Below, in pieces: positions 34,624 through 40,381 of a DNA stretch of 40,631 bases. Origin of the DNA: an uncultured bacterium (GTDB lineage Bacteria > Verrucomicrobiota > Kiritimatiellia > RFP12 > UBA1067). Every line of letters begins with the position of its first letter. Position 1 is the first letter of the stretch. The position numbers and the translations under genes are program-made. The notes under the pieces were generated by a model, which saw only the letters and a list, made by a program, of their open reading frames with translations, did no database searches and had not been told where the DNA came from. The stretch covers positions 1 to 40,631 of the forward strand of contig CACYNF010000013.1 of assembly GCA_902775595.1 (NCBI GenBank), read 5' to 3'.

Positions 34624-35604
34624 TCAGTAAAAGAGGTTGAGTGTCCATCCGCAGAGGACGAAATACGCGAACAGGTAGGCGGCGAATAGCGCGAGGAGCT
34701 TTCCAGTCATTACTTTTTTGAGCATGATGAACTCAGGGACGGATGCCGCTGCCGTGGAAAGCATGAACGCGAATGCCGTGCCGACAGGCAGTCCCTTGTT
34801 GATGAGTTCCCCCGTTATGGGGATGACAGACGTCACGTTTGCGTATGTAGGAATGCCAATCACGACGGCAAGGGGAACCGTCCACCACTGCCCTCCGCCA
34901 AGGTGTGACGCAATGAAGCCGTCCGGCACGAAGCCGTGCAACCCCGCCCCCAGTGCGATCCCGACAAGCACCCAAAGCCATATTCGTTTGAAGATTTCGC
35001 GAGTCTCGGCTACGGCGAACGAAAGGCGTTCGCGGAATGTGAGGCGGACGGAGGCAGCACAACCTTTCCCCGCGCACGAGCATTTGCAGGGCGCGGTAGG
35101 CGGCTCGCACACGGACAGGAACCTGTCGGCGCGGATTGCGTCAAAAAACATGCCGCCCACGATGCCGGAGAGAAGTCCAAGCCCGACATAGAGCGAGGTG
35201 AGTCCCCATCCCAGAGCCCCTGCGAACATCGCGACAGCCGCCTCATTCACCGACGGCGACGTGATGAGGAAAGCCATCGTGATGCCGAGCGGAATCCGCG
35301 CTGCCGTGAAGCCGAGGAAGAGCGGAATCGACGAACACGAACAGAACGGCGTCACTGCGCCGAGTATCGCAGCGAGGAAATAGCAGACGAACCGGCTCTT
35401 CCCGGACAGAAACGATCGGATCCGATTTGCGTCCAGCCCCGCCCGCAGGAAGCCGATGACGAATATCATCGCGGCGAGCAGTGCAAAGATCTTGGACGTG
35501 TCCTCGATGAAGAAGTGTACGGCGTCAGCGAGTTTCGTCTCGGAGGCAAGGCCGAGAACGTTGTAGGTTAGCCAGTCGGCTAAATGAGTGAATGCTTCGA
35601 GCAT
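34624..35604 (-). CDS. arsP: ArsP-type (DUF318/COG0701) permease with Cys-rich loop
   Basis: A 326-residue, eight-helix permease of the family containing ArsP, which exports trivalent organoarsenicals. Typical motifs are TPFCSCSSIPLFLGFTAARI, LITSPSVNEAAVAMF, GIPTYANVTSVIPITGELI and FMLSTAAASVPEFIMLKKVM. A central loop (CEPPTAPCKCSCAGKGC) contains five cysteines, a likely metal(loid)-binding site. The start is placed at 35604, after a GAAAGGACCAACAG site, because the upstream in-frame residues have no such site. The arsP symbol is a family-level inference; other members move other metals. Confidence 0.85.
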   Translation of the reverse strand: MLEAFTHLADWLTYNVLGLASETKLADAVHFFIEDTSKIFALLAAMIFVIGFLRAGLDANRIRSFLSGKSRFVCYFLAAILGAVTPFCSCSSIPLFLGFTAARIPLGITMAFLITSPSVNEAAVAMFAGALGWGLTSLYVGLGLLSGIVGGMFFDAIRADRFLSVCEPPTAPCKCSCAGKGCAASVRLTFRERLSFAVAETREIFKRIWLWVLVGIALGAGLHGFVPDGFIASHLGGGQWWTVPLAVVIGIPTYANVTSVIPITGELINKGLPVGTAFAFMLSTAAASVPEFIMLKKVMTGKLLALFAAYLFAYFVLCGWTLNLFY

Positions 35605-35669
35605 TTCTGTTGGTCCTTTCTTGTTGTCGTTTAGTTGGTTTGCTAAATGATTGGCTAAAAAAGAAGCTG

Positions 35670-35957
35670 TTACCGCTTCCTGGTCTTCAAGCACTCAAGC
35701 ATGGTCGCTACACACGGACAGGACAGCCTGTAGTAGATCGACTTGCCGCGCCGCTCGTCGACGACCACGCCCGCGTCTTTCAGGACAGACAGGTGTCGGC
35801 TGATGGTCGGGAACTCATCGCCAACAGCCTCGACGAACTCGCATACGCAATGTTCGCCGTCGGCAAGTTGCTCGACGATCCACAGGCGTGTCGGGTGTCC
35901 GAGCGCCTTGAAGAACGCCGCATTGGGTTCTATTGCTTCTCTGTCGTATCTTTTCAT
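35670..35957 (-). CDS. arsR: ArsR-family metal(loid)-responsive repressor
   Basis: A 95-residue winged-helix repressor that should leave its operator when As(III)/Sb(III) binds. FKALGHPTRLWIVEQLADGE begins the fold; HCVCEF is the classic ELCVC-like inducer site in helix 3, with two Cys, and CPC near the C-terminus may supply a third ligand. HTH: FPTISRHLSVLKDAGVV; wing: DERRGKSIYYRLS. Start chosen at 35957, because GAGG lies eight bases upstream, while the alternative ATG at 35978 is only five bases from the -10 box. It is the first gene of the minus-strand ars operon. Confidence 0.92.
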   Translation of the reverse strand: MKRYDREAIEPNAAFFKALGHPTRLWIVEQLADGEHCVCEFVEAVGDEFPTISRHLSVLKDAGVVVDERRGKSIYYRLSCPCVATMLECLKTRKR

Positions 35958-35976
35958 CTGGTGTGCCTCAAAAAAC

Positions 35977-36012
35977 ATTTAGCATTGTAGCAAAATGACG
36001 GATGGGTGTCAA
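35977..36012 (-). promoter_or_regulatory. ars operon promoter and candidate ArsR operator
   Basis: On the minus strand TTGACA (36012-36007), 17 bp, TACAAT (35989-35984). An imperfect palindrome ATTTAGC-ATTGTA-GCAAAAT (35977-35996) overlaps the -10, a plausible ArsR site. The rest of the 243-bp divergent gap to the HD gene shows only a weak GATAAT (36160-36165) facing right. Confidence 0.7.
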
Positions 36013-36200
36013 CAGGGATGAGAACTTTTGGAAGAAGGAGAACTTGGGCTACAAGTCATCGACTATGAACCAGGAACAAGGTAGAATGACTCATGTGATC
36101 GGAAATGCCTATTCATATTCAGAATCATTTCCAATTACCCTATAGGTACTAAATTATGGGATAATATTAGCCGTTAACACCAAAAGAAAGATGGTCAACT

Positions 36201-36779
36201 ATGTCAGATCCGAATGCCATACGCACAACCCATCTCACGCGCGACGCCGCGTGGGAGCTCTTGACGCGTTACAACAAGGACGCGTTCCATCTCCATCATG
36301 CCGAGACGGTCGAGAAGACAATGCGATATTTTGCGCGCGAGCTCGGATACGCCGAAGATGAAGACTACTGGGGCATCGTGGGGATGTTGCACGACATCGA
36401 CTTCGAGCAATGGCCGCAGCAGCACTGCGTCAAGAGCCAGACCCTGCTGAAAGAGCTTGGGGTCGAGGACTCCATCAACCGGGCCGTCGCCTCGCACGGC
36501 TACGCCATCGTAAACGACATCGCTCCCGAACACGAGATGGAGAAGATCCTCTATGCCGTAGACGAATTGACGGGGCTTCTCGGTGCCGTCGTGCTGATGT
36601 ATCCCTCGAAAAGCGCAAAGGACCTGAACCTGAAGAGCGTGAAGAAGAAGTTCAAGGACAAGAAATTCGCCGCCGGCTGCTCGCGCGACGTGATACGGCG
36701 CGGGGCGGACCAGCTCGGCTGGGCGTTGGACGACCTCATCGCGCGCACCATAGTCGCCGTCCAGACGTTTGAAGCTTGA
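36201..36779 (+). CDS. HD-domain metal-dependent phosphohydrolase
   Basis: A 192-residue cytoplasmic HD-superfamily protein. The first conserved His is in YNKDAFHLHHAETVEKTMRY. The His-Asp doublet is H64-D65 in GMLHDIDFEQWPQ, followed by ASHGYAIVNDI and a distal Asp in ILYAVDELTGL. This is the standard HD order, as in small HDIG hydrolases. The substrate (nucleotide, phosphomonoester) cannot be inferred. It stands alone between the divergent ars operon and the marR promoter, with an extended TGGGATAAT -10 box upstream at 36160. Confidence 0.85.
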   Translation: MSDPNAIRTTHLTRDAAWELLTRYNKDAFHLHHAETVEKTMRYFARELGYAEDEDYWGIVGMLHDIDFEQWPQQHCVKSQTLLKELGVEDSINRAVASHGYAIVNDIAPEHEMEKILYAVDELTGLLGAVVLMYPSKSAKDLNLKSVKKKFKDKKFAAGCSRDVIRRGADQLGWALDDLIARTIVAVQTFEA

Positions 36780-36822
36780 TATTGCGAACCAGAATGCGAT
36801 AGGAAAATTTACGTGCCGCCCC

Positions 36823-36851
36823 TTGACAAAAATTAGATATCTAACTATAAT
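36823..36851 (+). promoter_or_regulatory. Consensus promoter of marR with palindromic operator in the spacer
   Basis: TTGACA (36823-36828), exactly 17 bp, TATAAT (36846-36851): both hexamers are perfect. The spacer contains the 12-bp palindrome TTAGATATCTAA (36833-36844), of the kind bound by MarR dimers, so autorepression is expected. The ATG is only 8 nt past the -10. Confidence 0.85.
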
Positions 36852-36859
36852 AGGCGGCC

Positions 36860-37309
36860 ATGAAACACGATGCTGTCATGCTGATGGGTCGGATTCACGA
36901 CTTGACCCAGAAATGGCTGCGCGGCGAACTCGCCGCCGCGGGGCTTTCTGGCATAGTGCCGTCACACGGCGACGTGCTGGCGCTTCTGTTCATGAAGGGC
37001 GAGGCGACCATGCACGAGCTCGCCGCGTTCGCGCACCGCACGAAGCCGACCACCACGGTCCTCGTCGACAAGCTCGAGGAGATGGGGCTTGTCCGTCGGG
37101 CACAGTCGGAGGACGATGCGCGTAGCGGGGTTGTCGCGCTGACGGCAGAAGGGGAGTCGTTGCGCGGCAGTTTCGCCGCGATATCGAAGAAGCTCGCTTC
37201 GCGCGTCTATTCGCCCCTCTCAAAGGACGAGGGCGAAATGCTTGAAAAACTGTTGAACAAAGTGTTGTCCAATTTAGAAGCCGCAAAGAACGCAGAGAGC
37301 GCAAAATAG
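36860..37309 (+). CDS. MarR-family transcriptional regulator
   Basis: A 149-residue winged-helix dimer that senses small aromatic compounds or oxidants in known cases. The N-terminal helix reads MLMGRIHDLTQKWLRGE. The HTH is TMHELAAFAHRTKPTTTVLVDKLEEMGLV and the wing contains RRAQSEDDARSGVVALTAEGE. The C-terminal helix dimerises. No Cys is seen in the sensor region. The last residues (AAKNAESAK) and stop lie inside the left arm of a CGCAAAG repeat. The cupin gene follows 63 bp later with its own promoter from that repeat. Autoregulation through the palindrome in its promoter is likely. Confidence 0.9.
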   Translation: MKHDAVMLMGRIHDLTQKWLRGELAAAGLSGIVPSHGDVLALLFMKGEATMHELAAFAHRTKPTTTVLVDKLEEMGLVRRAQSEDDARSGVVALTAEGESLRGSFAAISKKLASRVYSPLSKDEGEMLEKLLNKVLSNLEAAKNAESAK

Positions 37310-37344
37310 GATTGACTCTTTGCGATCTTTGCGTATATTGCGGC
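37280..37344. repeat. CGCAAAG inverted repeat straddling the marR stop and cupin promoter
   Basis: Arm 1 (CCGCAAAGAACGCAGAGAGC and onward, 37280-37308) is the reverse complement, with mismatches, of arm 2 (CTCTTTGCGATCTTTGCGTA and onward, to 37344). Arm 1 encodes the marR C-terminus; arm 2 contains the cupin -10 box. Confidence 0.75.
37312..37339 (+). promoter_or_regulatory. Promoter of the cupin gene within the repeat
   Basis: TTGACT (37312-37317), 16 bp, TATATT (37334-37339). Downstream GAAAGGAAGAAAGCA gives a normal leader and ribosome site. Confidence 0.65.
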
Positions 37345-37372
37345 GAAAACAAAACAAGAAAGGAAGAAAGCA

Positions 37373-37822
37373 ATGAAAGAAATAAAGACAACGGCGGATA
37401 TCGCCAACGCGACGGCCATCGACCTTGGCCCGCTTGCGGAGATCAAGGACTATGTGCTTGAGCTCGGCCCGGATGTGAAGATTCCGGGCAAGGTGTTCGG
37501 CGGGGCGGCGGTCAAGGCCGGCGGCGCAGATTTCTCGCTGCAGGTGTTCGCTCCCGGAACGGAGGGCGGTTTCTACCACACGCACAAGGAACATGAGGAG
37601 CTGTATTTCTTCCTTTCGGGAGAGGGCGAGTATCAGGTCGACGGAACGAACATCCCCGTGAAAGAGGGCTCGGTCGTGCGCGTCGCTCCCGCTGGCAAGC
37701 GTGCCGTCCGCAACACGGGTTCGACGCCGCTCACAATGCTCTGCGTCCAGTACAAGTCCGCCGCGCCGGGCAGTGTTACCCCAGCCGATGGCACCATCCT
37801 CGCCGAGCCGGTCAAGTGGTAG
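37373..37822 (+). CDS. Cupin-domain protein
   Basis: A 149-residue single cupin barrel. Motif 1 is FYHTHKEHEELYFFLSGEGE, with the H-x-H-x(5)-E metal ligands; motif 2 region is VVRVAPAGKRAVRNTG, in which the usual motif-2 His is replaced (APAGKRAVRN). So metal binding may rest on motif 1 alone. It has an N-terminal segment (EIKTTADIANATAIDLGPLA). The function of such small cupins (isomerase, dioxygenase, sugar binding) cannot be assigned. It is probably co-regulated with the upstream marR. Confidence 0.85.
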   Translation: MKEIKTTADIANATAIDLGPLAEIKDYVLELGPDVKIPGKVFGGAAVKAGGADFSLQVFAPGTEGGFYHTHKEHEELYFFLSGEGEYQVDGTNIPVKEGSVVRVAPAGKRAVRNTGSTPLTMLCVQYKSAAPGSVTPADGTILAEPVKW

Positions 37823-37893
37823 GCGCGTTGAGGATTGAGCGACTACGAGCCTGTTGAATGGTAATTGAAAGCGCTGGAGATTTCTCCGGAAGT

Positions 37894-37936
37894 TTGACAT
37901 TCGTATGACATTTCCGCTTCAGAAAAATGTTACACT
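37894..37936 (+). promoter_or_regulatory. Direct-repeat activator box and -10 of the metallothionein-like gene
   Basis: TGACA occurs at 37895-37899 and 37906-37910, exactly 11 bp apart (TTTGACATTCGTATGACATTT region), the spacing bound by OmpR/PhoB-type regulators. TACACT (37931-37936) is 20 bp downstream of the second half-site, with no ordinary -35 at 17 bp, consistent with an activator-dependent promoter. Confidence 0.6.
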
Positions 37937-37942
37937 CTACGC

Positions 37943-37969
37943 CGCTTTAAGACATGGTGTCTTGAGGCG
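37943..37969 (+). promoter_or_regulatory. 5'-leader stem-loop of the metallothionein-like mRNA
   Basis: CGCTTTAAGACA-TGG-TGTCTTGAGGCG forms a 12-bp stem (two G-T pairs) with a 3-nt loop. It begins where the transcript is expected to start (7 nt after TACACT) and ends 24 nt before the ATG. It could protect the mRNA 5' end. Confidence 0.55.
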
Positions 37970-37993
37970 CAAGAATGCGAAAGGAACTAATAG

Positions 37994-38239
37994 ATGAAAA
38001 GCAAATTGATGACAATGGCGGGCGTCGTGGCGTTGGTGGCGATGGCCTTCACGGGATGCTGCAAGTGCAATGGAAAGAGCGCGTGCGCCTGCACGGACGG
38101 CAAGCCGTGCGTCTGTGGCAATGCCTGCAACTGCGCGAAAGAGAAGGCCTGCGCGTGCGACAAGGGCAAGCCCTGCACATGCTGCACGGACCACGCGAAG
38201 TGTGCCTGCGGCAAGACCGGCTGCAACTGCAAGAAGTAA
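37994..38239 (+). CDS. Cysteine-rich metallothionein-like lipoprotein
   Basis: An 81-residue exported lipoprotein. The signal peptide ends with a lipobox (MAFTGC); C22 would be lipidated. The mature part has 18 Cys in 60 residues, with eight CxC pairs (for example CKC, CAC, CVC, CNC, CTC) at a fairly regular spacing. Lys/Asp/Gly fill the gaps and one His is present, a composition typical of metallothioneins. It is not a recognised metallothionein fold. Inference: a cell-surface sponge for soft metals such as Cu(I), Zn, Cd or As(III). AAGGA at 37981-37985 is a good ribosome site. It is followed 9 bp later by a two-component pair, and its promoter has an OmpR-type direct repeat. Confidence 0.85.
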   Translation: MKSKLMTMAGVVALVAMAFTGCCKCNGKSACACTDGKPCVCGNACNCAKEKACACDKGKPCTCCTDHAKCACGKTGCNCKK

Positions 38240-38248
38240 AATCGCCCA

Positions 38249-38749
38249 ATGAAGCGAACCATTGCAATCATCACGCTGATTGGCCTGCCGGCGCTTCTCA
38301 TCGCGCTGGCGGGCGTTCGCCTCGTCATGTACGACCGTTCCGGCATCTGTTCGGCGGTCGCCAACCAGCCAGAATGCACATGTGGGTGCCGGGAGAAGCA
38401 CGGACGCGCGAATGCGGAGGTCTCCGCGCGCGCCGAGCGCATGGCGAACGAGGCGGGGGCGGCGATTCTGTTGCTGCTCATCATCATTCTGGGCGGAATG
38501 GCGGGACTCTTCGCCGTCGATGCCTGCCGCACGCGGCGGCAGTCGGCGGCGCACCGGGCGTTTGTGGCGGACATCTCGCACAAGCTGCGTACGCCGCTCA
38601 CGGGACTCTGCCTGAATGCCGACCTCCTGAAGGAGAACAGACTGCCGGAGGAGTCCGATAGACGCGACGCCATTGCGTCTATCGCGGAGAATGCCACCCA
38701 GTTGACGGACCTCGTGGAGAAGCTTCTTGATCATGTCGCGCGGTCTTGA
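38249..38749 (+). CDS. Sensor histidine kinase lacking the ATPase domain
   Basis: A 166-residue membrane sensor. TM1 is ~5-27, a periplasmic region ~28-70, TM2 ~72-91, then the dimerisation/phosphoacceptor (HisKA) domain with H111 in ISHKLRTPLTG. It ends ~50 residues later (DLVEKLLDHVARS). The catalytic ATP-binding HATPase_c domain (N, G1, F, G2 boxes) is entirely absent and the response-regulator gene overlaps the stop, so this is not a sequencing frameshift of a longer gene. The periplasmic part has C34, C43, C45, C47 and H51 (ECTCGCREKH), resembling a metal site. It may need a partner kinase, or act as a phosphatase. It sits between the Cys-rich lipoprotein and its regulator. Confidence 0.8.
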   Translation: MKRTIAIITLIGLPALLIALAGVRLVMYDRSGICSAVANQPECTCGCREKHGRANAEVSARAERMANEAGAAILLLLIIILGGMAGLFAVDACRTRRQSAAHRAFVADISHKLRTPLTGLCLNADLLKENRLPEESDRRDAIASIAENATQLTDLVEKLLDHVARS

Positions 38750-39416
38750 AGTCCTTGTCGCCGAAGATGACCCCGTAATACGCCGTGCCGTGAAGGCGGC
38801 GCTCGCGAGCGAGGGTTACTCCGTGCGCGAGACGCCTGATGGAGCGTCGGCGCTCCGCGCGTTCGGCGAGAAGCGGCCCGACCTGATGCTCCTCGACGTG
38901 ATGATGCCCGCGACGGACGGCTTTGAGGTCTGTGCGCGAATCAGGGCCGTCGACGCGAGGGTGCCGATTATCTTCCTCACGGCGCGGTCGAGCGAGGATG
39001 ACAAGGTCAAGGGACTCGGACTCGGCGCCGACGACTACATCGTCAAGCCGTTCGGCGTCCGCGAGCTTCTCGCCCGCGTTGCCGCTGTTTTGCGCAGGGC
39101 GGATTCGCGCACTCCCGAGACAATTCCGCTTGGAACTGTGCATATAGACCCGCGCAAGGCGTCGCTTGTCCGCCCGGACGGAAAATCCGTCGCGCTGACG
39201 GCCCGTGAACTGCGTCTGCTGCTCCTTTTCGCGGCGCGTCCCGACGAAGTGATTTCAAGAGACGAACTTCTCAACTCCTGCTGGGGACTCACCTACTATG
39301 GGACGACCCGGACACTCGACCAGCACATCCTCGTATTGCGCAAGAAGCTGGGTCCTGAAGGCCATCGCCTCGTGTCCGTCCGCTCGCTGGGCTACAAGTT
39401 CGCCGCCTCTTTGTGA
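38733..39416 (+). CDS. OmpR/PhoB-family response regulator
   Basis: A 227-residue transcription factor. The receiver domain has acidic pocket E11-D12-D13, phosphoacceptor D55 in MLLDVMMP, Thr in FLTARS, and Lys in DYIVKPF. A winged-helix trans_reg_C domain follows (LTARELRLLLLFAARPDEVI; LDQHILVLRKKLG; VRSLGYKF). Start: ATG 38733 lies 13 nt after GGAG; a TTG at 38727 (7-nt spacing) would add two residues. The gene overlaps the sensor by ~20 bases. Its likely target is the 11-bp direct repeat upstream of the metallothionein-like gene. Confidence 0.92.
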   Translation: MSRGLEVLVAEDDPVIRRAVKAALASEGYSVRETPDGASALRAFGEKRPDLMLLDVMMPATDGFEVCARIRAVDARVPIIFLTARSSEDDKVKGLGLGADDYIVKPFGVRELLARVAAVLRRADSRTPETIPLGTVHIDPRKASLVRPDGKSVALTARELRLLLLFAARPDEVISRDELLNSCWGLTYYGTTRTLDQHILVLRKKLGPEGHRLVSVRSLGYKFAASL

Positions 39417-39423
39417 TTCTTGG

Positions 39424-39452
39424 TGGGATGCGCGGGCTGTTCACGGCCGGTG
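39424..39452 (+). pseudogene. Tiny fragment of a patatin-like gene
   Basis: The bases GATGCGCGGGCT-TTCACGGCCGG- match the start of the patatin-like gene at 26062-26088 in 25 of 27 positions, encoding the motif MRGLFTAG of the oxyanion loop (preceded here by ILGG). No more of the gene remains. Confidence 0.6.
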
Positions 39453-39460
39453 AATCGGCA

Positions 39461-39490
39461 TTGACGCGGGGGTGCTTTTGCGGATATAAT
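39461..39490 (+). promoter_or_regulatory. Promoter of the cupin lipoprotein gene
   Basis: TTGACG (39461-39466), 18 bp, TATAAT (39485-39490), then 7 nt to the ATG, a leaderless arrangement. Confidence 0.7.
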
Positions 39491-39497
39491 ATGCCCC

Positions 39498-39989
39498 ATG
39501 AAAAGAGATAGATTCAACGTGCCGGGTCGCTGCGGGCCTATTGCCGTGTTGGCGATGGTTCTCGCGATGCTCGCAGGATGCGTCTCGCCGTGCGGCAATT
39601 CGCCGTTCGCGAAGTACGACGACGCCAAGAAGGTCGAGATAGTCGAGCTCAAGCGCACTGCGCAGAGCTGGGACGGCGCGGAGCTCCCGAACTACCCCGC
39701 CGGCAGGCCCGAGCTTATCGTGCGTCGCTACATATTCCCGCGCGGCAGCAGGCTCGGCTGGCACCATCATCCTGTAATGAACTACGGCATCGTCCAGCAG
39801 GGCGAACTCACGATCATCGGGCTCGACGGCAAGGAGACGACGGTCAAGACGGGAGAGGCGGTAGTTGAGATGGTCGGCACCATACACCACGGCGAGAACA
39901 GAGGCGACAAGACCGTCGTTCTCGACATGTTCTACATCTCCCAGCCCGGAACCGAGATCGCAGTGCAGCATCCGGAAATCACAAAGTAG
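39498..39989 (+). CDS. Cupin-domain lipoprotein
   Basis: A 163-residue lipoprotein: signal peptide with lipobox (LAMLAGC) and a single cupin barrel. The motif 1 region is GSRLGWHHHPVMNYGIVQQGE, with H-H-H and following Gly/Glu; motif 2 contains MVGTIHHGENRGDKTVVL. Three to four metal-ligand His are visible, so it probably binds a divalent metal at the cell surface. The substrate is unknown. It has its own promoter and is unrelated in sequence to the cytoplasmic cupin at 37373. Confidence 0.85.
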   Translation: MKRDRFNVPGRCGPIAVLAMVLAMLAGCVSPCGNSPFAKYDDAKKVEIVELKRTAQSWDGAELPNYPAGRPELIVRRYIFPRGSRLGWHHHPVMNYGIVQQGELTIIGLDGKETTVKTGEAVVEMVGTIHHGENRGDKTVVLDMFYISQPGTEIAVQHPEITK

Positions 39990-40027
39990 AACCCCCTATG
40001 AAAAGCATTTAGCCTAGGGCGTCGGCT

Positions 40028-40057
40028 TTGACATACCCTACGGGGGTATGGTATAAT
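40028..40057 (+). promoter_or_regulatory. csoR promoter with CsoR-type operator
   Basis: TTGACA (40028-40033), 18 bp, TATAAT (40052-40057). The spacer is occupied by ATACCCTACGGGGGTAT (40033-40049), a G/C-tract palindrome with ATACCC/GGGTAT ends, as bound by CsoR/CstR-family repressors. Autoregulation of csoR and the metal permease is expected. Confidence 0.85.
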
Positions 40058-40088
40058 ATATTGCCAAAAGGTCAAGGAAGGACTGAAG

Positions 40089-40367
40089 ATGAAAAAATGC
40101 ATTGAAGACGTGACGTCGCTCCAGCTGCGGCTGAAGAAGATCATCGGCCAGCTGACTGGCGTCCAGAAGATGCTCGCAGAGGACATTCCCTGCGAGGACA
40201 TCCTTACGCAGCTCAACGCGGCGAACGGAGCGCTCCACCGCCTGTCGTTCATCGTGCTCGACGGGCATCTCCGCCACTGCGTGCGCGAGGGCATCGAAAA
40301 GGGCAACGCCGACGAGACTATTGAATCATTTGCCGAGGCGCTCGAGAGTTTTTCGAAGATGGCATAG
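40089..40367 (+). CDS. csoR: CsoR/RcnR-family metal-sensing repressor
   Basis: A 92-residue all-alpha DUF156 tetramer. The Cu(I)-sensing Cys-His-Cys set is conserved: C35 in EDIPCEDIL, H60 and C64 in GHLRHCV. This distinguishes it from CstR (no such His) and supports copper or a similar metal, though FrmR and RcnR share parts of this pattern. An AAGGA-type site precedes ATG. The permease gene starts 14 bp later, in the same operon. Confidence 0.9.
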   Translation: MKKCIEDVTSLQLRLKKIIGQLTGVQKMLAEDIPCEDILTQLNAANGALHRLSFIVLDGHLRHCVREGIEKGNADETIESFAEALESFSKMA

Positions 40368-40381
40368 AAGGGGTTGGGAAA

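Noticed and set aside
37874..37889. CTGGAGA-TT-TCTCCGG hairpin after the cupin gene as terminator
   Set aside because: The loop is too short and no T-run follows.
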